DNA of 64,000 nt from CAZGAH01 sp964523295 (GCA_964523295.1 CAZGAH010000012.1:1-64000); one strand, 5' to 3'. Positions 8,868 to 19,304 are shown, numbered from the stretch's first letter. A program made the numbers and translations. Notes: generated by a model from the sequence alone, not told the origin.

Positions 8868-9913
8868 CGGCGTCGCTCCGCGTCCTGCCTGATGAGTTCT
8901 GTGCGCGGCAGACCGGGCGACTGCGACGCCGCGGCCGCGACGCCATGGACGCCGCGCGCTTTAAGACTGCGGACGAAAAGGGCCTTGCAGACGCGCCAGC
9001 CCGCATCGAGCGCCGGGTCACCGATCGCGCGCAACGCCTGCCCCAGCCCTTCGCACTCGGCGTCGAGCGTCTCTGCGTAGAGCGTAAAGTCGGGACCCGG
9101 ACCACAGGTCGGCGTCCGGCAATCGTCCAGTCGCAGCGTTGCGAGCCCGCTGGCAGCCACAAGCTCACGTTCGGCCTCGGCCCGGTAGTCCGGCTCCAGC
9201 GCGGCGCGCGTAAGTTCCAGCACCAGGTCCGCGTACGGTACGGACAAAGCCGTCTGCACGGCATAACAACGCAAGAAAAGGCGCAGTGCGTCGGACTCGG
9301 ACATATCCCTGGCCAGCGTATCGAGCTCGTTCTCTGGCAAAACCGGCGCGGAAAACAAGGGTGCCAGCTGCGGCCGACGCAAGGCCTGCTCCCGGACGCA
9401 GGCCAGCATTTTCACGAAGTAGGGATTTCCGTTGCGTCGCTGCGTGATCACGGACAGCCACTGGTCGAAAGGATCACGCACGGTGACAACCTGAAGCCCC
9501 GGAACATGTTGCCGGAACCAGGCCACGCGTCCGAGCGAGCGGCAGAAACCGAAGACCGGCGTACGTCCCTGTCCGATGGCCTGGTCGACGAGCGAACGGA
9601 TGTAGCGAATCAGGGGCTCCTCGTCGCGGAGCGGGAGAAAAAAGTCGTCCCAGGTGAAGGCCGCGGCAAACAAGGCCACGCCGTTTTCCGGCCGCAGCAG
9701 GGGCGCATATTCGGCGAAATAGGGCGCTGAGAGCCCTGCGTGACCCGAATTCCAGCTGTCCGGCCGCAGCTTGCCCAGTTCGTCGGGCGTGATCGTGGCC
9801 AGGACCTCGTGAAAGGGCTCGTAATAGGCGCATACGTCGGCGCAGGCGCGAAATCTGCTCCAGAGATAGGTGCTCCCGCTACGAAAGGCGCTATGGAGAA
9901 AAACAGGGCGCAT
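8864..9913 (-). CDS. Second sulfotransferase-like protein
   Basis: A 349-residue protein. The N-terminal SAFRSGSTYLWSRFR (residues 8-22) is a typical PAPS 5'-phosphosulfate loop with the S/T-rich P-loop-like turn, and QVVTVRDPFDQWLSVITQR (about 140-158) matches the 3'-phosphate-binding stretch (RDP..Q..S). It starts at an ATG preceded by AGGAGG about 10 nt upstream and ends inside the start of the other sulfotransferase. Together they form a two-gene operon reading away from a gene-poor spacer. The acceptor is unknown. Confidence 0.75.
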   Translation of the reverse strand: MRPVFLHSAFRSGSTYLWSRFRACADVCAYYEPFHEVLATITPDELGKLRPDSWNSGHAGLSAPYFAEYAPLLRPENGVALFAAAFTWDDFFLPLRDEEPLIRYIRSLVDQAIGQGRTPVFGFCRSLGRVAWFRQHVPGLQVVTVRDPFDQWLSVITQRRNGNPYFVKMLACVREQALRRPQLAPLFSAPVLPENELDTLARDMSESDALRLFLRCYAVQTALSVPYADLVLELTRAALEPDYRAEAERELVAASGLATLRLDDCRTPTCGPGPDFTLYAETLDAECEGLGQALRAIGDPALDAGWRVCKALFVRSLKARGVHGVAAAASQSPGLPRTELIRQDAERRR

Positions 9914-9966
9914 CGGACTATGCCCTCCTGAAAGGCGGTTGCCGAAATCAGTACGAACCCGGCCGT

Positions 9967-10009
9967 GCGCCAGAGGCAGCGCCGCGCCAGAGGCAGCGCC
10001 GCGCCAGAG
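9967..10009. repeat. 17-bp tandem repeat, 2.5 copies
   Basis: gcgccagaggcagcgcc occurs at 9967-9983 and 9984-10000, with a partial third copy to 10009. It lies in the spacer between the divergent sulfotransferase and SGNH-like genes, close to where their promoters should be. Confidence 0.75.
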
Positions 10010-10135
10010 CCGGCGCGGCGGTGGCGCGTAGCGAAAGGCCGCTCTTTCTTTTCGGCTGCTCCGGCCGTAAACTCAAGCGCAAAAATGCCGATAAACGCCT
10101 CGACGAGGCCATGTTTTTTATTCGGAGAAATACCC

Positions 10136-10903
10136 ATGAGCGCGTGCAGCATCTTCGACCTTGAACCAATTCCCGGCATCGAGGACAAAAACGACCTCCG
10201 CGAGCTTGCCGCAAACCTGAAGCGGATTCAGGCGGAGCAATACCCGGAGCGGGCGATCTTCTGCCTCGGCGAGTGCCATACCAAGGTCTTTTCGTATATC
10301 GGCGCGCGCTATCGCTCGTTCAAGACACCCATCGTAGCCCTGCCCCGCCGCGGCGCCACGGCGGCGGGATTGCCGAAACTACGCACGGAGACCAAGTCCA
10401 AACTATTCTTCAGTACCTACCTGAAATACGTCAACCCGGCAGCGACGTTGATTTTCTGCTTCGGCGAGGTGGACTGCAACCTGGTCATACCGTTCCGGAT
10501 GGAGAAAAACAACAGCACGGCCGAGCAGGAGATTCAGTTCTGCATCAGGAACTATTTCACCTTTCTCGACAGCGTGCGCCGCAAAGGCTTCTCGCGTATC
10601 GTGCTCTACAACGTGGAACTGCCCTCGCAATTCACGACCCACCACCCCAAGAATCCCAAACGCACCATGCGCCTGGACATCCGCGCGCGCACCAGAATAA
10701 CCGTGCGCTTCAATCAGGTTCTGCGTGAGCGCTGCCAGGAACGCGGCTTTTCCTTCATCGACCTGGAACCCCGAATGCTCGATCCGCAAACCACGCTGGT
10801 CCGCGAAGAATTCCTCACCGGCGACCCCTCGGCACACAACCTCAAACTGAAGGCCCTGGCCCCGCTGGTGGTGGAGGAACTCCGCAGGCTGGGGTATGAT
10901 TAG
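10136..10903 (+). CDS. SGNH/GDSL-hydrolase-like protein with Cys at the nucleophile site
   Basis: A 255-residue protein with the layout of SGNH hydrolases. Block I reads FCLGECHTKVF, where the family usually has GDSH or GNSH, so Cys stands where Ser is expected. Block III reads LIFCFGEVDCN (usual GEIDC or GxND). The C-terminal block V reads GDPSAHNLK (Asp/His pair, D-x-x-H). Family members act on acetyl or acyl esters, often on polysaccharides. The start at 10136 has GGAGA 8 nt upstream; the frame is open further upstream, but that part is low-complexity. It diverges from the sulfotransferase pair. Family membership is likely; activity is uncertain because of the Cys. Confidence 0.65.
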   Translation: MSACSIFDLEPIPGIEDKNDLRELAANLKRIQAEQYPERAIFCLGECHTKVFSYIGARYRSFKTPIVALPRRGATAAGLPKLRTETKSKLFFSTYLKYVNPAATLIFCFGEVDCNLVIPFRMEKNNSTAEQEIQFCIRNYFTFLDSVRRKGFSRIVLYNVELPSQFTTHHPKNPKRTMRLDIRARTRITVRFNQVLRERCQERGFSFIDLEPRMLDPQTTLVREEFLTGDPSAHNLKLKALAPLVVEELRRLGYD

Positions 10904-11252
10904 GGCAATTTCGCGTTGAAACACCATTCTGCTCTGAAACAATATCAGCTCTCCCTGCTTTCTCACCTCACATCAAACGACCATCCCGCACGCCCAGGGG
11001 ATAGCGACATCACCGACGTGGACAACTTCCTGATGGACCAACGCAGGGGAATCTGTTCGCTACGAGGCTTCCTGCTCAAGCGATCGCACCTTGAAGAAGG
11101 CACCCCGGCACGGCGCTCACATGCAGCCGCCAGGGACGATCGCCCACTCACGCGGTCCTACCGAAACGACGAAAACTGCCTATTGACGAAAAACACCGTC
11201 GGGAGGTAGAATTCTATCTTGTGCAGGAGCTTTGCGAAACGGAGGTATCTGT
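10904..11252. other. Spacer without a convincing gene
   Basis: A 97-codon frame on the plus strand (10916-11209) has no recognisable domain, no clear ribosome-binding site and unlikely composition. I see no RNA gene. The end of the spacer holds the GGAGG ribosome-binding site of the next gene (11241-11245). Confidence 0.5.
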
Positions 11253-11615
11253 ATGCGTCGTCGCGTTATGCTGCTCACTGCCGGTATGCTGCTCTTCGCC
11301 ATGACCGCCTCGCTGGGCGTACAGGGGGGCGAATTTACGGGTACGTGGCTCGGATCCTGCCTCATGTCAAAAGTTGAGGCCCACGTGGACCAGGATGGCG
11401 AGCATATCATGGGCGTCTGCTATGTAACGGCTTCGAACGGCGAGCGCTCGCCGTATCATTTTACCGGAATCGTCAAGGACGGCGTAATCGAGGCCAAACA
11501 CCACAGCGGACATGTCTTCACTGGAAAACTTCTGGAAAACGGAGAGATAGCCGGGACTGTCGTCACCGCGAAAAGCAAACACCGGCTTGCCCTGACCGCC
11601 CGACGCAAGCCCTAG
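11253..11615 (+). CDS. Small secreted protein of unknown function
   Basis: A 120-residue protein starting MRRRVMLLTAGMLLFAMTAS, a clear signal peptide with probable cleavage before GGEF. The mature part (about 97 residues) starts with GEFTGTWLGSCL and contains HFTGIVKDGVIEAKHHSGHVFTG..., read as short beta-strands with Gly turns, like a small lipocalin- or calycin-type sandwich. That fold is inference. The start follows GGAGG with a 7-nt spacer. It is 32 nt upstream of the phosphorelay gene and could be co-transcribed. I do not recognise the family. Confidence 0.7.
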   Translation: MRRRVMLLTAGMLLFAMTASLGVQGGEFTGTWLGSCLMSKVEAHVDQDGEHIMGVCYVTASNGERSPYHFTGIVKDGVIEAKHHSGHVFTGKLLENGEIAGTVVTAKSKHRLALTARRKP

Positions 11616-11647
11616 CCGCTACACCGGCCCGGCCGGCGTCAAATGCT

Positions 11648-13252
<1,605 letters not shown>

Positions 13253-13271
13253 AATAAGGGGTGGAGCACGC

Positions 13272-13799
13272 ATGGAGGAACACCGCGATATCCTTACCGC
13301 TCCGGAAATGCAGCGTACGCTGGACCGGCTGGCCTGCGAGGTCATCGAGGCGCACGGTGAATGCCAGCATCTCGTTCTCGTCGGGATACAGCGTCGCGGG
13401 GTGGATCTGGCCGAACGCATCAATGCCCTGCTGCAACGCCGCCTGGGNNNNNNNNNNCAGCTGGATATCAATCTCTACCGCGACGACTGGACCAGCCTGG
13501 ACCGGCAGCCGCTCATCAACACCACGACGATTCCCTTTTCGATCGACGACCGGGAAGTGCTGCTCGTTGACGACGTGCTGTTTACCGGCCGGACCATCCG
13601 TGCCGCTCTGGAGGCAATCCTCGACTTCGGCCGCCCCAGGCGGGTGGAATTGCTCGTACTCGTCGACCGCGGGCACCGGGAACTCCCTATCCACGCCGAT
13701 CATGTCGGCAAGCGCGTCGATACGCTCCGCGGCGAACACGTCAACGTCTATACCCTGGAACGTGACGGCGTCGATAAAGTCTGCCTGATGGTCTCTTGA
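13272..13799 (+). CDS. pyrR: PyrR pyrimidine regulator / uracil phosphoribosyltransferase
   Basis: A PyrR-family protein: uracil phosphoribosyltransferase, and in many bacteria an RNA-binding attenuator of pyr genes. It shows GIQRRGVDLAERI, LDINLYRDD and the PRPP-binding motif EVLLVDDVLFTGRTIRAAL, then the C-terminal LVDRGHRELPI. The frame is the same on both sides of a 10-N gap (13448-13457). The gap falls between RRLG and QLDIN. In Bacillus PyrR six residues separate the equivalent Gly and Glu, whereas the gap as written leaves three, so about 9 bases more than the 10 N are probably missing. No pyrimidine biosynthesis gene is adjacent. The RNA-binding role cannot be judged here. Confidence 0.88.
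   Translation: MEEHRDILTAPEMQRTLDRLACEVIEAHGECQHLVLVGIQRRGVDLAERINALLQRRLXXXXQLDINLYRDDWTSLDRQPLINTTTIPFSIDDREVLLVDDVLFTGRTIRAALEAILDFGRPRRVELLVLVDRGHRELPIHADHVGKRVDTLRGEHVNVYTLERDGVDKVCLMVS
13448..13457. other. Assembly gap (10 N) inside pyrR
   Basis: Ten Ns. The flanks (ending cctggg and beginning cagctgg) share no overlap, unlike the other two gaps. The expected PyrR sequence suggests a real gap slightly longer than 10 bases. Confidence 0.9.
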
Positions 13800-13818
13800 C
13801 CCGATCGCCTCCAGTGTA

Positions 13819-13835
13819 TTGCCTCCCCGAGGCAA
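13819..13835 (+). terminator. Short hairpin after pyrR
   Basis: ttgcctc (13819-13825) pairs with gaggcaa (13829-13835) around ccc, 20 nt after the pyrR stop. The loop is small and there is no T-run, so this is a weak candidate. Confidence 0.35.
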
Positions 13836-13873
13836 AGCTGACCGCCCGACACGAGGAGGCAAGAGACAAGACG

Positions 13874-14347
13874 TTATATCAGTGTGTCGAAAATGAAGGT
13901 ATAAATTTTTCGGATATGCAGTGAGAGTTTGAGAATGCGACTCTTGTCGAGTTGAGCCGGCGGGATGAGACTGGTTAAAAAATTAGATGCGACTTCGGAG
14001 AAATTACTGTCTTTGAATTCGGCCAGAAGCGTCGTGTAGACCTCGACGCGCATGGTCAACAGTGTGGCGTCTTTTTTGGCATACCGAAGCAGTCCGGGCG
14101 CCCGGTCCATGAACAGCGCAAGAATTGCCTTGGAGTCATCGGGAAAAGACTTCTCCAGAGCCAGGTTCCAGAGCGCGATATACAAGGCATACAGCTCGCG
14201 CAACGCCTTTTTGCGCTTGAAGACATGCAGCCTGCCGATGCCGAGAATCAGCCACTCTATCGAAAAATCAAAAGATGTCAGAATAGCCTGAAAGCGGGAG
14301 ACAACGACGTCGTGGGATATTCTGCTGACCATGGCTGCTTCAAACAC
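13874..14347 (-). CDS. Hypothetical helical protein
   Basis: I do not recognise this protein of up to 157 residues. It reads as almost entirely alpha-helical with amphipathic and hydrophobic stretches (FDFSIEWLILGIGRLHVF, ALYIALWNLALEKSF). It is less GC-rich than its neighbours. The frame opens with a GTG at 14347; an in-frame ATG at 14332 is an alternative, and neither has a strong ribosome-binding site. It is convergent with pyrR and stands alone, with 307 gene-free bases upstream. It could be a transferred or decaying gene. Confidence 0.5.
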   Translation of the reverse strand: MFEAAMVSRISHDVVVSRFQAILTSFDFSIEWLILGIGRLHVFKRKKALRELYALYIALWNLALEKSFPDDSKAILALFMDRAPGLLRYAKKDATLLTMRVEVYTTLLAEFKDSNFSEVASNFLTSLIPPAQLDKSRILKLSLHIRKIYTFIFDTLI

Positions 14348-14654
14348 GCCGGATAGCGCTTCCCCAAAAAGGCAGGTCGTGCAGCGTACATGGCAGTCTT
14401 GACGATAATGCGTCGGCAGCGTGGCAATACATGCCCATTCGGATACGTGAAAGTGGCGTTCACGTCAAACCGAAACAGGCGGATTCAGAGCATCTTTCGG
14501 GCGCTCCGTGTCAGGCCACCGAACCTCTCGAACCGCACTCGGGCACTTGCTCCTTGATTCCAAAGAATTCTCGGCATAGTATCCTGTCTTCGAAAGGCGC
14601 CCGATCCGGAGGGAGCCGGCTGATTTCCTTTACGGCGTCCACAAGGAGCGCACC
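14348..14654. other. Gene-free spacer
   Basis: I see no coding frame with support. The right edge contains the AAGGAG ribosome-binding site of the next gene. Promoters for the two divergent genes presumably lie here but none is clear. Confidence 0.5.
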
Positions 14655-15842
14655 ATGACCAAAACCACCTGCGGCGTTCTGCTCGCCCTCTGCATGATCC
14701 TGCTCCTGTCAGCCCCGCCGGCTGTTGCGGAAAGCTTTGGACTGAACGAGGTCTTCGAGGCGCCGCGCGCCTTCGAGGCCGTCCAGGATATGACCCTGCG
14801 CCAGCGCCCGGACAAGAATTCCGAGTCGACCGGCGCCGTGCATCAAGGCGAAATCGTCTCGGTGTCGGGCCTGGAAAACGGCTGGTTCAAGGTGACCCGA
14901 AGCGACGGGACCATCGGTTTCATCTACCAGCGCTTTCTCAAGCCGTCGCAGGCGCCGGTTCCGGTGCCCGGCGCAACGCCCCAGCCTCCCGCCGCCGCGA
15001 CAGCGGCGACCACGCCCCAGCCCGTAGTGGGCGGGCCGGGCGCACTGCCGGAGGCTCAGCCGGGAGCAGCAGGAACCGGCGTCATTCCCGGGGGTCCGGC
15101 AGCAACCGCGCCTGCCGCTCCGACAACATCACCCCAGGCGTCACCCCAGGCGCCCGGTCAGGCCCTGACTCCAGCAGTACCGGCTCAATCAGTACCGGCT
15201 CCGTCTGTCCCGCCTGGTGCTGAGGTACCGGCGCCGTCTGTCCCGCCCGGCGCAGAGGTACCGCCGCCGTCTGTCCCGCCTGGTGCTGAGGTACCGCCGC
15301 CGTCTGTCCCGCCTGGTGCTGAGGTACCGCCGCCGGGCTCTCAGCCCGTGCCCGGCGGCTCCGCAATCAACGCCGCGCCCGGTGGTCAGCCCGTTCCGGG
15401 CGGATCGGCGATATCGAGCGCTGCTTCCGGAGGTTCTGCTGCCGCGAACGCCGGCCCCGGTGCGCAGCAGGCGCCCGGGACCCCGGCCGTTTCAAGCTCC
15501 GGCGCAACCGCACCCGAGCCCAGGCCGAAGTCCGGCGGGAGCGCCGACTGCTATCGCCTGACCCTCAACGAAATCACCGCCACCGGCTCCGTCCGCAATA
15601 CCCTGGTACACGCGGTCCAGGATTGCTACCTGCTCTCACTGCTGTCCAACCAGTGGCTGGAGGTCTGGATAAGCTCCGCCGACAATGGCGCCGTATTCGA
15701 ACTGTTTTCGCCCAAGGGCGCCTCGTTGATCCGGGATGAGATGCATTGGCTGGGAAAAACCGACGTCGGCGGCGATTACATCATTCTGGTCAACTCCAGA
15801 AAAGGCAAGACCGAGTATACCCTCAAAGTCCAGGTGCGCTAA
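14655..15842 (+). CDS. Secreted SH3-domain protein with proline-rich repeats
   Basis: A 395-residue protein. Residues 1-26 are a signal peptide (ending PPAVAES). Residues 45-98 form a bacterial SH3 domain (SH3_3: MTLRQRPDKNSESTGAVHQG ... GWFKVTRSDGTIGFIYQRFL). Residues about 99-290 are a Pro/Gly/Ala linker holding four exact or near-exact 11-residue repeats of VPxPSVPPGAE. The last 100 residues form a beta-rich domain (CYRLTLNEITATGSVRNTLV ... GGDYIILVNSRKGKTEYTL) resembling PPC-type or collagenase-like C-terminal beta-sandwich domains; this part is inference. The ATG follows AAGGAG. Bacterial SH3 domains often bind cell-wall peptides, which fits the SPOR proteins nearby. Confidence 0.75.
   Translation: MTKTTCGVLLALCMILLLSAPPAVAESFGLNEVFEAPRAFEAVQDMTLRQRPDKNSESTGAVHQGEIVSVSGLENGWFKVTRSDGTIGFIYQRFLKPSQAPVPVPGATPQPPAAATAATTPQPVVGGPGALPEAQPGAAGTGVIPGGPAATAPAAPTTSPQASPQAPGQALTPAVPAQSVPAPSVPPGAEVPAPSVPPGAEVPPPSVPPGAEVPPPSVPPGAEVPPPGSQPVPGGSAINAAPGGQPVPGGSAISSAASGGSAAANAGPGAQQAPGTPAVSSSGATAPEPRPKSGGSADCYRLTLNEITATGSVRNTLVHAVQDCYLLSLLSNQWLEVWISSADNGAVFELFSPKGASLIRDEMHWLGKTDVGGDYIILVNSRKGKTEYTLKVQVR
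15192..15323 (+). repeat. 33-bp in-frame tandem repeat, 4 copies
   Basis: Four consecutive 33-bp units encode VPAPSVPPGAE (twice) and VPPPSVPPGAE (twice) within the linker of the SH3 protein. Units differ by only a few bases, so copy number may vary between strains. Confidence 0.85.
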
Positions 15843-15932
15843 CCCCGATCACGGCCGGCCGGAACGCCGCCATCGACGATTCCTCTCTGGCCGTCCGGAA
15901 GCTCCGGCGGCTTCTGCAGGGCCGGACAACCG

Positions 15933-17510
15933 ATGCTGAAATTTCCCGACAGACCGCTTCTCGTCATCATGCTGGGCTTCGCCCTTGTCCAGGGGCTGCT
16001 GCTGAGCCAGACCGGGCTACTCGTGTGCAATACCCTGCAGCGCAACGGCAACTGGATTTCCACCAAGACAACGATCCAAAAAGGGCTCATGGGCACCTAC
16101 ACCTTCCTGTCCGAGCCACAGACTCTGGCCCGGCGCAGGCTGGACCTCAGCGCCTGGTTCGGCTTTCAGGAAATCTTCCGCGCCACACCCCTTCCCGTCC
16201 GTTCGCTGTCCTGCGCGTACGCACTCGATGAGAATGCCTACCTCTGCCTGCTCTACGACAAGACCGCCGACAGGGTCCGGGGCGTACGGCTCAGCCTGAA
16301 CCCCGTATTTCCCAGCGCTGCGTTCATGGCCGACGCAGCCGGCAAATTCCTGCACATCGAGCCCCTACCCCTGCCGCCCGTCTCACCCGGGACCTGGCAT
16401 CGGGTCGGCCTGCACTTCGCTCCCGAAGGCACCGCCCTGTCCCTGGACGGAACGGCAGCGGCCACGCTGCCGGCCCCGGACTCCCCGGTCCGGCATATCG
16501 GCTTCCGCGGCGGCGAACGGCAGGCCCTGGTCGACGACGTCGTCATCGCGCTCGACGACGGCACGACGATCCGCGAGGACTTCGGTCCCGGCCTCCGCAT
16601 TTGGGGATATCTCCTCCTGGTGGGAACGGGCATTGCCGCCGTATTCCAGGCGCTGCTGGCCCTGGTGCTGGGGCGTCTGTCCCCGGGCGACGCGCGCTTG
16701 CGGGCCTTCAGACTGCTTTTGGCCAATCTGGTGCTGACCGTCATCCTGGCCGGCGTATTCGCCTACGTCTACGTCTCGGTGCAGCAATACCCGAGCGCCA
16801 GCGAAAAAAACCAGGAGGACGAAACGATCTGGATCGACCACACCGAGGAGGCCGTGCTCAGCGAGATACAGCAACGCTACGGCACGCCGCCGCCGCCCGA
16901 CGTACGCCGGATCCTTTTCCTGGGCTCCTCGCAAACCTGGGGCGCCGGCGCCACGCTGCCCGAGGAGACCTTCGTCGCACGCACCGAACAGCTGCTCAAT
17001 GAGGCGCAGCCGGACAAACCCGGGGCCGGATTGCGCTTCGAGTGCATCAACGGCGGGGTTTCCGGCGCGCTCTCCGTACGCATCCTGCGCTATCTCGACA
17101 AGAACTGGCGAGACCTGTGCGCGCACGTTGCCGTCATCGTGCTGGGCAACAACGACGTCAAAAAGCCCCAGGATTTCGGACCCAATCTCGAAAAGATCAT
17201 CCTCGCGCTCAAGGCCCGAAACATCGCCCCGATGCTCGTGCTCGAACCCAATTCCATCGAGCACGCGGATCCGTTGCTGAGCGCCAATCATGAGACCATG
17301 CGCGCGTTGGCGGCCCAGTACGGGCTTGCGCTCGTGGACATGCAGGCCTGGCTGGGCGAGCGTCACGACCAGGGCTTTCTCTGGTGGGACTTCGTCCACC
17401 TCACCTCCTACGGCCAGGAGCTGGCCGCGCAGCGACTCGTCGAGGCGCTGCGTCCGATTGTCGCCGGACCGGCCGGAACCTGTCCCCGGGCCAGCGAGCC
17501 GCGGCCCTGA
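15933..17510 (+). CDS. Membrane-bound SGNH hydrolase
   Basis: A 525-residue protein with an N-terminal membrane segment (about 8-31), a LamG-like extracytoplasmic region (about 60-210, with the strand pattern TWHRVGLHFAPEGTALSLDG), two further membrane helices (about 219-243 and 255-283), and a C-terminal SGNH hydrolase domain (about 315-510). The catalytic blocks are visible: LFLGSSQTWG (Ser about 332), GGVSG, VIVLGNNDVK, and DFVHLT with the Asp-x-x-His pair near residue 485. SGNH enzymes at membranes commonly de-acetylate or acylate polysaccharides or lipids. It has the usual Ser, unlike the SGNH-like gene at 10136. Confidence 0.75.
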   Translation: MLKFPDRPLLVIMLGFALVQGLLLSQTGLLVCNTLQRNGNWISTKTTIQKGLMGTYTFLSEPQTLARRRLDLSAWFGFQEIFRATPLPVRSLSCAYALDENAYLCLLYDKTADRVRGVRLSLNPVFPSAAFMADAAGKFLHIEPLPLPPVSPGTWHRVGLHFAPEGTALSLDGTAAATLPAPDSPVRHIGFRGGERQALVDDVVIALDDGTTIREDFGPGLRIWGYLLLVGTGIAAVFQALLALVLGRLSPGDARLRAFRLLLANLVLTVILAGVFAYVYVSVQQYPSASEKNQEDETIWIDHTEEAVLSEIQQRYGTPPPPDVRRILFLGSSQTWGAGATLPEETFVARTEQLLNEAQPDKPGAGLRFECINGGVSGALSVRILRYLDKNWRDLCAHVAVIVLGNNDVKKPQDFGPNLEKIILALKARNIAPMLVLEPNSIEHADPLLSANHETMRALAAQYGLALVDMQAWLGERHDQGFLWWDFVHLTSYGQELAAQRLVEALRPIVAGPAGTCPRASEPRP

Positions 17511-17647
17511 GCAGTCGAGTCTGCCGTCTGTTCCGCTTCGAGCGCAGGCTTGCGCTTATCGGTAGCATTGCGTACATTACGGAAGGCTGACCGGAGCGAC
17601 GATTCTTTTTCACGGACCAGACGCCCGCCTGCGGCGAGGAGACTGCC

Positions 17648-18508
17648 ATGAGCCTGATCGGAACCCTGTTGACGCTGATCATCTGCCTGGCCTTGCTCGT
17701 GACCCTGGTCACGCACCTGCTGTTTTTCTACGAAACCCGAAGTTCGGGCGGATACGCCTCCTGGCTCAGCCGTCTGGATTGCGGACCGGGCCGGGCTCTG
17801 CTGCGGAGCGTGCTCCAGGGCTGGGGTAGCCAGACCCTGGTGGCGATCCTGTATCCGCTGGGCCTGATTCGCGGGGTCTTCTTCCCTCGCCCCTCCCGGA
17901 TGCCGGAGGACAGCGCACCGCCCCTGATCATCATGCTCGTACACGGGCTCTACCACAATCCCACGGGCTGGCTGCATTTCCGGCATCGCCTGCTCCGGAC
18001 GGGCCATCGGCATGTCTGCGCCTACGGCTATTCGAGCTGGAAGGAAGATTTCCATGAGCTGGCCGAGGGCTTGCGCCAGGCGATTCTCGCCGCCGCCGCC
18101 TGCCATCCCCGGGCCCGCGTCGTGCTCGTCGGGCACAGTCTGGGCGGATTGCTGAGCCGATACTGCGCCTCCATGGAAGACGTCCGCGACCGGCTGGCCG
18201 GCGTGGTGACGCTGGGCACCCCGCATCAAGGCAGCAAGCTCGCCAGCCTGGGCATCGGCCGCCTGGCCCTCAGTCTGGAATACGAGGGCGCGGTCGTGCA
18301 GGCGGTCAAACAGCATGAACAACCGATCCGCTGCCCGGCCCTGAGCCTCTTTTCCCCCACCGACAACTTCGTTTTTCCCGAGGATGCGCTGCGCATTCAG
18401 GCCAAGGGCTGGGTCGAAGAGCAGACCCCGATCATGAGCCACGTCGCCATGCTCTTTCACCCGGCAGTTTTCGCCAGGATACTGGCCTTTCTCCGCAACC
18501 TGCATTGA
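17648..18508 (+). CDS. Alpha/beta-hydrolase (lipase-like), membrane-anchored
   Basis: A 286-residue protein with an N-terminal transmembrane segment (LIGTLLTLIICLALLVTLVT, about 3-25). The hydrolase core has the oxyanion-hole motif MLVHGLYHNPTGW, the nucleophile elbow VLVGHSLGGLLSRY (Ser about 163), TLGTPHQGS typical of triacylglycerol lipases, and late Asp (SPTDNFVFP) and His (MSHVAMLF) that complete the triad. The start follows GAGGAG. Likely substrates are acyl esters at the inner face of the envelope; the true substrate is unknown. It stands alone between the SGNH gene and a response regulator. Confidence 0.8.
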   Translation: MSLIGTLLTLIICLALLVTLVTHLLFFYETRSSGGYASWLSRLDCGPGRALLRSVLQGWGSQTLVAILYPLGLIRGVFFPRPSRMPEDSAPPLIIMLVHGLYHNPTGWLHFRHRLLRTGHRHVCAYGYSSWKEDFHELAEGLRQAILAAAACHPRARVVLVGHSLGGLLSRYCASMEDVRDRLAGVVTLGTPHQGSKLASLGIGRLALSLEYEGAVVQAVKQHEQPIRCPALSLFSPTDNFVFPEDALRIQAKGWVEEQTPIMSHVAMLFHPAVFARILAFLRNLH

Positions 18509-18738
18509 GCCGGCGCGACGCCGCGCCCGGTCGTCCCCTCCCTCGCCGATAAGCGGCTCAGTTTCGTCACCGCGTGTTCACACGGCTGTCATACGGCCCG
18601 CGTATAGGGTCGATTCCGGACTCTCGGCGTCGGCCCGTGTGGTCGTGGCCATTGCCGCGCTTCTGCCGGACCTGAAACCAGGGACAACGAGCGCGGGGCA
18701 AGGTCCGGCGCTGCCTGATTGCGGGGGAGGGACAACGT

Positions 18739-19176
18739 ATGGCCAGTATCCTGATTGCGGACGACCACGCGGTAAGCCGTTTCGTTCTGGAGCGACAGCT
18801 CGCACGCGCGGGTCATCGGACTGCGTCCGTCCAGAACGGCGCGCAGGCGCTCGAGGCGCTGGAAAACGGACGCTTCGATCTGCTGTTGCTCGACGTGCGC
18901 ATGCCCGTGCTCGACGGCGTCCGCACAGTACACTGGCTTCGCGCCTCGCAGCGCCATTACGCCCGGATTCCCATCCTGGCCGTGACCGCGTGCGCCATGT
19001 CTGGAGACAGGGAGCGCTTCCTCCAGGCGGGCATGAACGAGTACCTGTCCAAGCCCTTCACCCGGGAGACCCTGCTGGCCTGCGTCGAACGCCTGCTCGC
19101 CCTGCCCGGCGTGGCCGGCTTGCCTTCGCCGACGCAAAAAGACGCGCTACAGGCCTGGGAAACGGAACTGCGCTAG
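18739..19176 (+). CDS. Stand-alone receiver-domain response regulator
   Basis: A 145-residue protein made of one receiver domain (about 1-125) with the acidic pair in ILIADDH, the phospho-acceptor Asp52 in LLLLDVRMPVLDG, the conserved Thr/Ala switch (AVTACAM) and Lys in YLSKPFT. The tail (about 25 residues) has no output domain, so it is CheY/Spo0F-like. It follows GGGAGGG. No kinase is adjacent; the Hpt protein at 11648 is one possible phosphodonor, which is inference. Confidence 0.88.
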   Translation: MASILIADDHAVSRFVLERQLARAGHRTASVQNGAQALEALENGRFDLLLLDVRMPVLDGVRTVHWLRASQRHYARIPILAVTACAMSGDRERFLQAGMNEYLSKPFTRETLLACVERLLALPGVAGLPSPTQKDALQAWETELR

Positions 19177-19304
19177 CCAATCGTTTAAGTATACAAAAGT
19201 TTTTTTCTTCAAGCACCTACACAAGACGTTGCCTGGGAATATCCTGATGTAATCTGCCGATAGTGAACAAATGGAATGGGTGAATCGCTCCCTCAGAATT
19301 CTAC

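Noticed and set aside
10916..11209. A 97-codon frame downstream of the SGNH-like gene
   Set aside because: There is no ribosome-binding site, no recognisable domain, and its composition is unlike its neighbours.
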